Assembly: GCA_946636615.1 (NCBI GenBank)
Contig: CAMPBE010000012.1
Coordinates: 1 to 35,483, forward strand
Reading direction: 5' to 3'
DNA length: 35,483 bases
Source: an uncultured bacterium
Lineage (GTDB): Bacteria; Cyanobacteriota; Vampirovibrionia; Gastranaerophilales; Gastranaerophilaceae
Shown: piece by piece, positions 8,190 to 15,462 of the stretch
How the letters are laid out: the number at the start of each line of letters is the position of its first letter
Position numbering within the stretch: position 1 is the stretch's first letter
The notes under the pieces: model-generated
What the model saw: the letters and a program-made list of their open reading frames with translations, nothing else
The model's database searches: none
What the model was told of the DNA's origin: nothing
Position numbers and translations under genes: made by a program

Positions 8190-10010
8190 ATGTCTTTAAA
8201 GATTAGTGAAATTAATAATAATACAAATAAAATAAATTTTAGAGCTGAAGAAAAAAAGGTAGAAAAAACTAAACCTGAAATTAAAGAAGAAGAACAGGAA
8301 GAAAGTTTTTGGGAACGTAACAAATCTGCAATTATAGCAATAGGAACTATAGCAGGTGTTGCAATTGGTATTGGTATTGCCCACAAATTTAAGAAAATTA
8401 ATACAGATGAAAATTCCTTAGTCTCAAATAAAGAAGAAAGAAAAATCTTTGAAAATTTCTCCGACAAAATAAGAGAATTAACAAGAAAAGGTGAAAATAT
8501 AACGGAAACAGTAAAAGAATTCTTTTCCGGTAAATTGGGAAGTAAGAAAAAACTCCAAGGTGTAGAAACAATCCTTAGCAGAGATGCAAAAGGCTTGACT
8601 GCAGATAGTTGGGAAGCTGTATTTGACGGCATACTTTCCATAAAACCGACAGAAAAAACAAAAGGCGGTGATATTTTATCAAAGGCAAACAAACTAATAT
8701 CAAAAATGACAGAAAAAGACCTTTTAACACCACCCGTTGTAGATAAAATTCTTGATAAAATTGAAAAACGGCCTGATATCACAAAATTAAATATCTTGAA
8801 CAGCCTTGTTCAAAAGAATTATTTTTCGTTAGGGCTAGAACCACATCAGGCAAAATTTAATTTTGAACAAACCAAGAGAATTATGTCAATGCTTGATAAT
8901 GTCGCTTCAAATGAATTCAAATATTACAATATTTTAAACGACTCAATCCCTGTAGAAAAGGTTAAATCTGAATATATAGAAAACTTCCTTGAACACGAAA
9001 AAATCTCTGACAATTATGCAAAAGCTATAAAAGAATTTTTAACAAAAGTAAAAATTACCGATGATAAAAAAATAGAGTTGGTAAACCATATATATCTCCG
9101 AAAATTCGCACTTAATTCAGGCTATATTGATTCTGCATCAATAAATTCTGCAAATGAACTACTTTCTGTTTTGATAAATACGGAAGTCAAAAATTCAAGC
9201 AGATACGCTGATAAAAAGATAGAAACAGGTTATGAACTGCTTAGATTATTGCAAAAGGGTGACAATACTCATTCAATAATTCCGCTGGAGGAAAAATTAC
9301 AAAAAGCTCAAAGTCTAAAAGATTTATTAGCCTTTTCAAAACCAAAATACGATAATATTGGCAGCAGTGAGGCCTTTAACGGCATTAGAGAAATAACAAT
9401 TAATCTTAAGGAGTTGCATTTTAAACTTAATGCACCAAAGATGAGTATTGATGAAATTGACAGATTTGCTGATGATTTAATGAAGGATTATGATGATGCA
9501 ATAAACAGATTTGCATTTACAAATTTTAAATACTCAGATGATAATGATATTAATTTATTAAAACAAAATTTTGAAAATATAAAAAGTACAATTGAATCTC
9601 AATTAAAATTCCACAGTACAGAGTCAGAAAAAGTTAATAAAATAAAAGAAAAACTTGCAAAATTCGTAAAAGACAATAATATTAACCAAAAGGGTAGTAA
9701 CAGTAACCACGATTACGGACATTATGAAAGGCAACGTTCATACAGTAGTCCCGTAAGACAGGATGCTGTAGCAACAGCCAAGAAAACTTTACTTGATGAA
9801 TGCTATAATGATGAAAATTTAACGCAATATATTGAATATTTTGAAGGTAAGAAACCTTTAGACAAAAAGGTTGTAAAGAAAATTGGAAAATTTATTTTAT
9901 CAAAATATCATCCTGATAAAGTCAAAGACGAAACAGAAAAGTTAAAAAGACAAAAAATATTTCAAAAGTTTAATAATGCAATTATGACTCTTGAAAAGCG
10001 TTATTCTTAA
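8190..10010 (+). CDS. membrane-anchored protein with C-terminal J-domain-like segment
   Basis: The 606-residue protein has an N-terminal tag (NKINFRAEE, residues 13-21), an acidic-lysine stretch, one Ala/Gly/Ile-rich membrane segment (about 47-66, AIIAIGTIAGVAIGIGIAH), a long helical, mostly hydrophilic middle of unknown fold (70-500), a short polar linker with several serines and tyrosines (about 505-525), and a C-terminal stretch with YHPDK at 573-577, followed by a helix typical of the back of a J domain (KIFQKFNNAIMTLEKRY). The HPD tripeptide is what J-proteins use to stimulate Hsp70 ATPase. The family usually has its J domain at the N-terminus, so this C-terminal placement on a membrane protein is notable. 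AAGG seven bases upstream fits the ATG. Partner Hsp70 and cargo are unknown. Confidence 0.7.
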   Translation: MSLKISEINNNTNKINFRAEEKKVEKTKPEIKEEEQEESFWERNKSAIIAIGTIAGVAIGIGIAHKFKKINTDENSLVSNKEERKIFENFSDKIRELTRKGENITETVKEFFSGKLGSKKKLQGVETILSRDAKGLTADSWEAVFDGILSIKPTEKTKGGDILSKANKLISKMTEKDLLTPPVVDKILDKIEKRPDITKLNILNSLVQKNYFSLGLEPHQAKFNFEQTKRIMSMLDNVASNEFKYYNILNDSIPVEKVKSEYIENFLEHEKISDNYAKAIKEFLTKVKITDDKKIELVNHIYLRKFALNSGYIDSASINSANELLSVLINTEVKNSSRYADKKIETGYELLRLLQKGDNTHSIIPLEEKLQKAQSLKDLLAFSKPKYDNIGSSEAFNGIREITINLKELHFKLNAPKMSIDEIDRFADDLMKDYDDAINRFAFTNFKYSDDNDINLLKQNFENIKSTIESQLKFHSTESEKVNKIKEKLAKFVKDNNINQKGSNSNHDYGHYERQRSYSSPVRQDAVATAKKTLLDECYNDENLTQYIEYFEGKKPLDKKVVKKIGKFILSKYHPDKVKDETEKLKRQKIFQKFNNAIMTLEKRYS

Positions 10011-10083
10011 AATTTCTTAAAAATACTGTATAATGTGGCAAATATAAAAATCTTTATGTTTTGAAGGTAAACCTCTTGAAAAA

Positions 10084-10248
10084 ATGTGGTATGAAGTCGA
10101 TGACAAAACAAAAAAATATATAACAGAATCAGTATATGACCCTGAAACCAATATTAAGGTAAAATTAATAACTTATAACACCCCTCAAAAATCTGATGGT
10201 ATTTCTTGGACATTAAATTATGACAGAATAACAGGAAGAATGATATAA
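10084..10248 (+). pseudogene. 54-codon coding remnant in the intergenic region
   Basis: An open stretch reads MWYEVDDKTKKYI, then a DPETNIKVKLITY unit, and ends TGRMI before a TAA. The open frame continues upstream of the ATG (FEGKPLEK), so it looks like the tail of a longer gene rather than an independent one; FEGKPL also echoes FEGKKPLDK near the end of the preceding gene. The DPET-x-x-K-V-K unit resembles repeat modules of larger surface or repeat proteins. A TATAAT at 10029-10034 lies upstream, but with no good -35. It may be a short real gene; decay after duplication is more likely. Confidence 0.4.
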
Positions 10249-10312
10249 TAGACGGTCAGTAGCACGCAGTGTGGACAAAATAAAATGTGCCTACAAAATA
10301 TATAATAATATA

Positions 10313-10324
10313 TGGGCATGCCCA
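10313..10324. repeat. 12-bp perfect palindrome in intergenic DNA
   Basis: TGGGCATGCCCA is its own reverse complement and stands out as GC-rich in AT-rich sequence. It lies between the coding remnant and the hairpin repeat at 10359. No role is evident. Confidence 0.5.
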
Positions 10325-10358
10325 CGCTTTTCCCATCCCAAAAACTAAAAATTTTCAA

Positions 10359-10428
10359 TGTCATTCTGAGGTTGAAAAGCTTTGAGATTCTTCGCTATGC
10401 CCAGAATAAACACAACCGAAGAATCTCA
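10359..10428. repeat. intergenic copy of the CATTCTGAG hairpin repeat family
   Basis: The left end TGTCATTCTGAGG (10359-10371) and the right end, GAGATTCTTCGC (10384-10395) followed by CAGAAT (10402-10407), match the two arms of the elements found inside rlmD and mtaB. TGAGATTCTTCG (10383-10394) is also the exact reverse complement of CGAAGAATCTCA (10417-10428), giving a 12-bp stem with a 22-base loop. A short open frame crossing this block is a by-product of the repeat. The wider non-coding stretch 10011-10484 holds only this, the palindrome and the coding remnant. Confidence 0.7.
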
Positions 10429-10484
10429 TATTAATAAATCATTAACTAATCCTCATAATATGTTAAGGGAATATAGTCTGATAG

Positions 10485-11207
10485 TTATTTCTTTATATAT
10501 TTATTCAATTCTGTTTTATCCTCAAATGTTACACGTCCGGGGTATGCTCGTTTGTGAACGCCATCTTTTATAATTACATAAAAATAGCCAAATGTTCCGT
10601 CTTGATTTTTATTTCCTAAAGCCGTTCTCAGATTTTTCATGTCAATATATTGAACCTTAGAGATATCAAAATCTTTATCTCTATCATTCAATGCAAGTGA
10701 TTCATCAGCATTCAAAAGCACAAATCGAATATTTGCTTTTTTGAGTTCATCAACTGTTATTTTGTCGGCATTGCCATCAGATTCAAGTTTTTTTAATGAA
10801 CCAAACAGGTCATCTTTGCTATCTTCAGAACCCAAAATATTTTCTACAGTCCAATTATTATCTTTTGCATCTTTTACAAGAACATAATTTTTACCGTTAA
10901 TATTAATTATATAAGGATCTAAAAACGCTCTCACAGCATCATTTGGTGTCCTTATAGATGGAGTATTCAAAAGGCTGATTCTACCTGAAGCCATTCCTGC
11001 ACCTGCAAGTAATGCTGTTAAAGCCTCTGAGTTTTTAAGATTAGAAGAATTCGTAGTAAATGTCCTTGTAATACGAGGTGTTATCGAGTATCGCATCGGA
11101 GTATTTGAATATATATACCCTTTACCGATTTTGGTATAATTCATGCCTGACGCAAATACAGGCATAGAAACTAAGCTCAAAACAAATAATAAAATAATTT
11201 TCTTCAT
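10485..11207 (-). CDS. secreted protein of unknown function
   Basis: The 240-residue protein has a clear Sec signal peptide (1-19, cut after VFA before SG). The mature part has a basic, Thr/Ser-rich start, an Ala/Gly-rich stretch (LLAGAGMASG, 66-75), then a compact domain. Residues 144-155 (DGNADKITVDEL) look like an EF-hand or dockerin calcium loop that is one residue short, and DRDKDFD (175-181) is a second acidic cluster. GGAGG nine bases before the ATG, with TATAAT on the minus strand (complement of 11228-11233), supports the start. It diverges from the tRNA-Val transcription unit. Confidence 0.75.
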   Translation of the reverse strand: MKKIILLFVLSLVSMPVFASGMNYTKIGKGYIYSNTPMRYSITPRITRTFTTNSSNLKNSEALTALLAGAGMASGRISLLNTPSIRTPNDAVRAFLDPYIININGKNYVLVKDAKDNNWTVENILGSEDSKDDLFGSLKKLESDGNADKITVDELKKANIRFVLLNADESLALNDRDKDFDISKVQYIDMKNLRTALGNKNQDGTFGYFYVIIKDGVHKRAYPGRVTFEDKTELNKYIKK

Positions 11208-11265
11208 CTTTTAAACCTCCATATAATATTATAACGTAATTAATAAAAAAAAGTTCAAAAACTTC

Positions 11266-11294
11266 TTGACATTCAAAAATGTTTATCTTAATAT
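11266..11294 (+). promoter_or_regulatory. promoter upstream of tRNA-Val
   Basis: A perfect -35 TTGACA (11266-11271), 17 bases, then TAATAT (11289-11294). Transcription would start near 11301 and run 120 bases before the tRNA. Confidence 0.6.
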
Positions 11295-11300
11295 GAACCT

Positions 11301-11420
11301 TGCTGAGGTATTAATAGTATTTCGGACATTAAGCTGACAGGAATTCTTAGCAAAAATACGAGCGGTAGAATTTCGGAGTCCCGAACTTGATTCGAGATCG
11401 CAAAATTGAATAAGTCTTAA
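11301..11420 (+). other. structured leader between the promoter and tRNA-Val
   Basis: This stretch has no open frame of note and is less AT-rich than the surrounding intergenic DNA. It can form short stems, such as TTCGG-agtC-CCGAA near 11373-11386. It may simply be removed by 5' processing of the tRNA, or may contain a small RNA of its own. No known RNA family was recognised. Confidence 0.35.
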
Positions 11421-11496
11421 GGGCGTTTAGCTCAGTTGGTAGAGCGCCTCCCTTACAAGGAGGATGTCAGAAGTTCGAGTCTTCTAACGCCCACCA
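11421..11496 (+). tRNA. tRNA-Val (anticodon TAC)
   Basis: The 76-base gene folds into a standard cloverleaf. Acceptor arms are GGGCGTT (11421-11427) and AACGCCC (11486-11492). The D arm is GCTC/GAGC. The anticodon stem CCTCC/GGAGG encloses CTTACAA with anticodon TAC at 11454-11456. The T arm AGAAG/CTTCT encloses the TTCGAGT loop. Discriminator A and an encoded CCA follow. It reads GUN valine codons, mainly GUA and GUG. Confidence 0.97.
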
Positions 11497-11502
11497 TTTC
11501 TG

Positions 11503-11526
11503 AAAGAGCCAAAAAGGCTCTTTTTT
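11503..11526 (+). terminator. intrinsic terminator after tRNA-Val
   Basis: Stem AAAGAGCC (11503-11510) and GGCTCTTT (11516-11523) around an AAAAA loop, running into six Ts. It lies seven bases past the tRNA CCA. Confidence 0.9.
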
Positions 11527-11550
11527 GTTGCTTATGTTGTTCTAATAATA

Positions 11551-11579
11551 TTGCCATTTTTGTAAAGATTTATTATAAT
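11551..11579 (+). promoter_or_regulatory. sigma-70-type promoter for the small membrane protein
   Basis: TTGCCA (11551-11556), 17 bases, then TATAAT (11574-11579). The transcript would carry a T-rich leader of about 70 bases ending in the mini open frame at 11641. Confidence 0.7.
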
Positions 11580-11640
11580 TATTACTAAATAAAGCAAGTT
11601 TTTTTATTTTTTAAATTTTTAATATTTAGGTGATAAACAA

Positions 11641-11655
11641 ATGAAAGGATCTTAG
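11641..11655 (+). other. four-codon mini open frame directly before the next start
   Basis: ATG AAA GGA TCT TAG has its own AGGTGA ribosome-binding site (11628-11633), seven bases upstream. Its stop lies one base before the ATG at 11657, and its AAAGGA codons double as the ribosome-binding site of that gene. It could couple or modulate translation, or be chance. Confidence 0.35.
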
Positions 11656-11656
11656 T

Positions 11657-12070
11657 ATGGGATTAAATATTTCCGGTGTAAGTTTTTCTACTCCAATATG
11701 CAAAGTCAATTCTGCTGCAAATACTAACAAAGTTGCATTTAAAGGGGAGTTAGAAAAAGATACTGTTGAATTATCAAAACAAGAATCCGAATTAACAAAA
11801 AAAGAAAAACAAGAGATTGCAAAATCTGCACGTACAAACGCTGCAGGCTGGTCTATTTTGGGTGGTGTGATCTCAACTATTTATTATGCAACTCGTTCTA
11901 ACAAAACTATTGCAGAAAAATATGACTTAGACATTGAAAAAGATAAAGCGTTTATAAAACAAATTAAAAATGATCAAACCCTATGGACAATCCCTGGTGC
12001 TCTTGGCTTTGGTATTTTAGGTTGGGTTGCTGCAGCCTGCATCGGAAAAGAAAATATTGACGTAGTCTAA
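11657..12070 (+). CDS. small membrane protein with N-terminal VAFKG tag
   Basis: No known family. The 137 residues begin with a polar, low-complexity leader ending in KVAFKGELE (25-33), then a lysine/glutamate-rich helix (34-60) and two hydrophobic segments (about 61-79 and 109-130) separated by a charged loop, suggesting a hairpin in the membrane. There is no cleavable signal. AAAGGA is eight bases upstream of the ATG. The tag resembles those of the proteins at 8190, 18922 and 24001. Confidence 0.7.
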   Translation: MGLNISGVSFSTPICKVNSAANTNKVAFKGELEKDTVELSKQESELTKKEKQEIAKSARTNAAGWSILGGVISTIYYATRSNKTIAEKYDLDIEKDKAFIKQIKNDQTLWTIPGALGFGILGWVAAACIGKENIDVV

Positions 12071-12083
12071 GGATTAAAATTTC

Positions 12084-12503
12084 TTATTTGTTAATTGACA
12101 GTGGTGTACCTTTTTGGCCAATGTAAAAAACAATAAGCTCAACAGGTTCGTTTCCTGTGTTTTTACCATAGTGGTATTTTCCAATTATTTCAGGAAGGCA
12201 CTCACCTTCTTTTACTGTAATCTGTTTATTTGTATCTGTAATAACAGTTAAGGTACCTTTTTTTACATAAGCTATATTTACTAAATCATGTTTGTGCATT
12301 GGCAGCGATTCACCAACGCCTATGTCTATTTTCAATACAGTAACTTCAGGCTTTTTAATCTTTAATTTTTCATATTTTGCATTGTCCCATGTTGAAGTTG
12401 TCTTTAACAACACTTCCTTTTCTGCAGAATAAGCGTAGCCTGTTAATAGTATTGCTATGAAAATTGATGAAATAATTGTTTTTGAAATTTTTAGTATTGT
12501 CAT
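12084..12503 (-). CDS. exported cupin-domain protein
   Basis: The 139 residues start with a Sec signal peptide (about 1-26, cut after YSA). The rest is a single small cupin barrel: H70-x-H72 in LPMHKHDLVN, the G-x-L-x-V strand turn (KKGTLTV), and a second-motif histidine near 111 (KYHYGKN). The usual glutamate of cupin motif 1 is replaced (N76 region), so metal binding may be incomplete. The substrate is unknown. The start is 13 bases downstream of the preA-like stop with GGGGA in between, so the two genes form one operon. Confidence 0.8.
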   Translation of the reverse strand: MTILKISKTIISSIFIAILLTGYAYSAEKEVLLKTTSTWDNAKYEKLKIKKPEVTVLKIDIGVGESLPMHKHDLVNIAYVKKGTLTVITDTNKQITVKEGECLPEIIGKYHYGKNTGNEPVELIVFYIGQKGTPLSINK

Positions 12504-12516
12504 TACAGTCCCCTTT

Positions 12517-13698
12517 CTATATGCTCATCGTAATTGCGCCCTGCGGACAAACATGTGAACAAAGCGAACAGCCTGCGCAAATATCTTTATTCAAATTAAG
12601 ACAATCCTTGTTAAAATCAAGTGCGTGGTATTCAGATTCAGAACATACTCTTATACATTTTCCACATTTAATACATTTTTCTTTATCAATAGATGGATAT
12701 GTATGATATTTTTTATTTAGTTTTTCGTGCGACGTGATTTTTTTAACGGCAAGGTTTTTTAATTCGTTTATGTTTTCAAACCCTTTAGATTCTAAATAAT
12801 TTAATAAACCTGATTTCAACCCATTAATTATTCCATAACCGTTTAGCATCACTTCTGTACAAATTTGCACTACATCAGCACCTAAAGCTATATATTGCAC
12901 TGCATCCTGCCAATTTGAAATTCCACCCATACCTAATATTGGCAAATCAGAATTTTGTCTTAATTGCGCAACACATTTAAACCCTATTGGCTTTACCGCC
13001 TCTCCGGATAACCCACCATACGTAGAATAACCGTCTATGTTCAGAATAGGTTCCAATGTATCAAGATTTATTCCCATAAAACTCTGTACCGTATTAATTG
13101 CAGCGAATCCGTCAGCACCTGCTCTTTCAACAGCATTAGCAATCCAATTAATATTTGTAACGTTTGGCGTTAATTTTACAAAAACAGGTTTTGTTGCAAC
13201 TGCTTTTACCCAAGACGTTATAAGTATTGATATTTCAGCACTTGTACCAATAGCCATACCGATATTTCTTTCGGGCATTCCATGCGGACAAGAAAAATTA
13301 AGTTCAAAAGCATCTATTGGAGTTTCATTTAAAATTTTAACAAGATCTTGCCATTCTTTTCTGTCTACCGGTGCCATTATACTTGCTATTATAACTTTTG
13401 TCGGATATTTTGTTTTAAGGTATTTAATACCATCAACCCAATACTGAACTGTTTTATGACTTAACAATTCTATATTTTGAAAGCATATTACTTTATTTTT
13501 TTCTTTTATTGTTGCATATCTTGGACTAGCTTCTTGCATTTCCAAATTATCAGGAGTTATTGTTTTTAAAACAGCGCCTCCCCAACCCATTTCAAAAGCT
13601 TTTTCTATGCTTTCAATAGATGCTGTAGGTGGTGCTGAAGCTAATAAAAAAGGGGTTTCAAATTCTATTCCTAGTACATTTGTTGATAGTGTTGACAT
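12517..13698 (-). CDS. preA: PreA-like NAD-dependent dihydropyrimidine dehydrogenase subunit with C-terminal ferredoxin domain
   Basis: In the known enzyme PreA reduces uracil or thymine using electrons passed from PreT. The 393 residues contain an FMN-binding TIM barrel of the dihydroorotate/dihydropyrimidine dehydrogenase family (1-320), with the active-site loop FELNFSCPHG (131-140, catalytic C137). A two-cluster ferredoxin tail follows: C342, C345, C348, C352 and C374, C377, C380, C384, both C-x2-C-x2-C-x3-C. Length fits PreA. No preT lies next to it, so the electron donor must be encoded elsewhere; because of this, another substrate is possible. AGAGGA sits five bases before the ATG, and a strong promoter lies upstream. 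The cupin gene follows in the same operon. Confidence 0.8.
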   Translation of the reverse strand: MSTLSTNVLGIEFETPFLLASAPPTASIESIEKAFEMGWGGAVLKTITPDNLEMQEASPRYATIKEKNKVICFQNIELLSHKTVQYWVDGIKYLKTKYPTKVIIASIMAPVDRKEWQDLVKILNETPIDAFELNFSCPHGMPERNIGMAIGTSAEISILITSWVKAVATKPVFVKLTPNVTNINWIANAVERAGADGFAAINTVQSFMGINLDTLEPILNIDGYSTYGGLSGEAVKPIGFKCVAQLRQNSDLPILGMGGISNWQDAVQYIALGADVVQICTEVMLNGYGIINGLKSGLLNYLESKGFENINELKNLAVKKITSHEKLNKKYHTYPSIDKEKCIKCGKCIRVCSESEYHALDFNKDCLNLNKDICAGCSLCSHVCPQGAITMSI

Positions 13699-13727
13699 AA
13701 AAATCCTCTAAATTTATATATTATTGC

Positions 13728-13756
13728 AGTATAAATTAAAACTTGTTTTGTGTCAA
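13728..13756 (-). promoter_or_regulatory. strong promoter for preA-cupin
   Basis: On the minus strand TTGACA (13756-13751) and TATACT (13733-13728) are 17 bases apart, a near-consensus pair. The start site would be near 13721, with a short leader containing AGAGGA. Confidence 0.8.
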
Positions 13757-13763
13757 AAATATT

Positions 13764-14405
13764 TTACATATCTAAATTTAATATTTGCTCATATTCTTTT
13801 ATTCTAAAGAACAGATTATGCTTGGCTTGTTTTATAATTTTTAAATTTTTTCCATAGAATTCTTTTTGGGAATTAACATTAAAAATTGGATCTTCTTCAC
13901 CAACTATTGCACAGTCGTAAATATTTTTTATATCTTTAAAATTATTGTTATATATTTTTCTTAAGCTGTCAAATTCTTCTCTACAACTTTCTAAAGTTCT
14001 TTTAGACGGATGAAAATTTTCCCATTCTTCATTAGTTTTCACTAAATAATTTCGTGCAAAACTTTCTGCATTTTCCTCTGTTATGTTTTTTAAAACATCT
14101 TGAATTTCTTTTGATAGACCAAGTTTTTCATCAAAAAGATAAGGATTTCCATCCATTGCAATCTTTTTTTCAATTTTAAAATCATATTTCATAATTGAAG
14201 CTACAAAAACACCGGCAGAGAATGCTATTAAATCTATTTTTTTGTATTTTGAAAAATCAAAATCCATAATTAAATCAGTGTAATCGTACAAAATCAATAC
14301 ATCCGAGTTTGTTTTTAGATGTCTAAATCCGTATTCATCACAGCCCCAACCTGTAAAAAGAATTATCAGAGTATCAGAACTATTATTAATTAAATATTTT
14401 TTCAT
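13764..14405 (-). CDS. bioG: BioG-like pimeloyl-ACP methyl ester esterase (DUF452 family)
   Basis: BioG removes the methyl group from pimeloyl-ACP methyl ester, ending the pimelate branch of biotin synthesis. The 213 residues show the family pattern: FTGWGCDEYGF (17-27), YDYTDL (40-45) and the nucleophile segment DLIAFSAGVFVAS with S63. A late acid in GEEDPIF (D172) and H196 in AKHNLFF complete a serine-hydrolase triad. The usual tryptophan before the serine is replaced by phenylalanine. It starts 13 bases after the VanX-like gene and probably shares its mRNA. No other biotin genes are in the window, so the biotin role is inferred from family resemblance only. Confidence 0.7.
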   Translation of the reverse strand: MKKYLINNSSDTLIILFTGWGCDEYGFRHLKTNSDVLILYDYTDLIMDFDFSKYKKIDLIAFSAGVFVASIMKYDFKIEKKIAMDGNPYLFDEKLGLSKEIQDVLKNITEENAESFARNYLVKTNEEWENFHPSKRTLESCREEFDSLRKIYNNNFKDIKNIYDCAIVGEEDPIFNVNSQKEFYGKNLKIIKQAKHNLFFRIKEYEQILNLDM

Positions 14406-14418
14406 TTAACTAAAACCA

Positions 14419-15096
14419 CTATTCAACGTCAAAGTTAAAGTATGTATCGGGATAAGGCTCATTTTTCAGTGTGAAATGCCACCACTCTGAATCAATTCCA
14501 TTAAATCCTGCTTTTATCATTGCATCATGCAAAATTTTTCTGTTACGTTTTTGTTCTTTAGTTAGTTTTTTGTAGTCAGGATGAGAAATTTCACTGAATA
14601 AATCAAAAGTTCCTCCCATATCAACAAAAGAACCATCTTTTTTTATTAATGTTAAATCAACCGTTGAACCTCTTGTATGACCGGATTTTTCTGCGATATA
14701 GTTTCCCTTAACCAAATCAGATTTTTTTAATTTAGGATAAAAAGTTTTATCGCCATCATCATTTGGATTATTAATCCATTCCACAAAATTATCTACTGCT
14801 TTTTGCGGTCTATAACTATCCCAGATTAACAGTCTGTATCCTTGTTTGCGTAAATCTGCTGCAGCTACGGATAATGCTTGCAAAGCCTCTTTTGTCATAT
14901 AAGCAACAGGAGCTTTATAACCATTGATTCTGTTACCGGTAAAATTATTAGGAGAATAATATCTTATATCATAAGCTGCGTCATCAATAATTGTGTAAAT
15001 TGGTGCAAAATCACTTTTATCATAAGAGATTTGTGATGCAAAAGTTGGTTGTGCCAAGAATAATATTGTCAGAATACTTAATAAAAATCTTTTCAT
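14419..15096 (-). CDS. D-alanyl-D-alanine dipeptidase, VanX/DdpX type (M15D)
   Basis: Enzymes of this family split the dipeptide D-Ala-D-Ala, either for nutrient recycling (DdpX) or in vancomycin resistance (VanX). From ATG 15096 the protein has 225 residues with a Sec signal peptide (1-20, cut after TFA), so it acts in the periplasm. Zinc ligands are H140 and D147 (SGHTRGSTVD) and H207 (EWWHF), with E204 as catalytic base and R96 in DSYRPQ. The exported form and the absence of vanH/vanA nearby favour peptidoglycan turnover over resistance. A TTG six bases upstream also opens the frame, but GAGG spacing favours the ATG. It is followed by the bioG-like gene. Confidence 0.85.
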   Translation of the reverse strand: MKRFLLSILTILFLAQPTFASQISYDKSDFAPIYTIIDDAAYDIRYYSPNNFTGNRINGYKAPVAYMTKEALQALSVAAADLRKQGYRLLIWDSYRPQKAVDNFVEWINNPNDDGDKTFYPKLKKSDLVKGNYIAEKSGHTRGSTVDLTLIKKDGSFVDMGGTFDLFSEISHPDYKKLTKEQKRNRKILHDAMIKAGFNGIDSEWWHFTLKNEPYPDTYFNFDVE

Positions 15097-15141
15097 TATC
15101 AATACCTCACATATTAAATTAATATTATTTCATGATTAATA

Positions 15142-15147
15142 TATAAT
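15142..15147 (+). promoter_or_regulatory. -10 element for a leaderless mRNA
   Basis: A perfect TATAAT ends six bases before the ATG at 15154, and no ribosome-binding site intervenes. The -35 is weak (TTAATA at 15119-15124, 17-base spacer). Confidence 0.5.
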
Positions 15148-15153
15148 ATAATT

Positions 15154-15462
15154 ATGAAAGTGAAAAGTTTTTTATTTTTATTATTAATTGTATTGGCAGT
15201 AATTTGTTATAAATTATTTTCAATAGAGAGTTTGCAGGATTCCAGAAGAGTTGATGGAATTGTAGAACCTGTGTTCACACAGGATTGTTTCCCAAAAACA
15301 CTACATAAAAATGGGGTTTCAAAATTATGTTTTGAACACGCTAATTTGGGACAAAATGTATTTTGCACACCAAAGCAACTTGAAATAATAAAAAAGTATT
15401 ATGAAAGAGGTCAGGATAAAGACCCGCTAAATGATGGTTCCGGGAATTTTTGTGCTGATTAA
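15154..15462 (+). CDS. small exported or membrane-anchored protein, unknown function
   Basis: No family recognised. The 102 residues start with a strongly hydrophobic segment (about 4-24, SFLFLLLIVLAVICYKLF) lacking an obvious cleavage site, so it may stay anchored. The outer part has four cysteines (in QDCFPK, KLCFEH, VFCTP and NFCAD), enough for two disulfides. There is no Shine-Dalgarno sequence; the -10 hexamer suggests a leaderless start. The stop overlaps the convergent gene by four bases. Confidence 0.65.
   Translation: MKVKSFLFLLLIVLAVICYKLFSIESLQDSRRVDGIVEPVFTQDCFPKTLHKNGVSKLCFEHANLGQNVFCTPKQLEIIKKYYERGQDKDPLNDGSGNFCAD

Noticed and set aside
10382-10573. 63-codon plus-strand open frame
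   Set aside because: It crosses the hairpin repeat and runs into the 3' end of the minus-strand secreted-protein gene; no ribosome-binding site.
11340-11420. A second, degenerate tRNA before tRNA-Val
   Set aside because: A TTCGAG T-loop-like sequence is present, but acceptor and anticodon arms do not pair.
13764-14405. A full biotin synthesis cluster around the bioG-like gene
   Set aside because: No bioA, B, C, D or F genes in the window; only the single esterase-like gene is seen.
14419-15096. VanX-like gene as vancomycin resistance
   Set aside because: No vanH, vanA/B or vanRS nearby, and the enzyme has a signal peptide, unlike resistance VanX.
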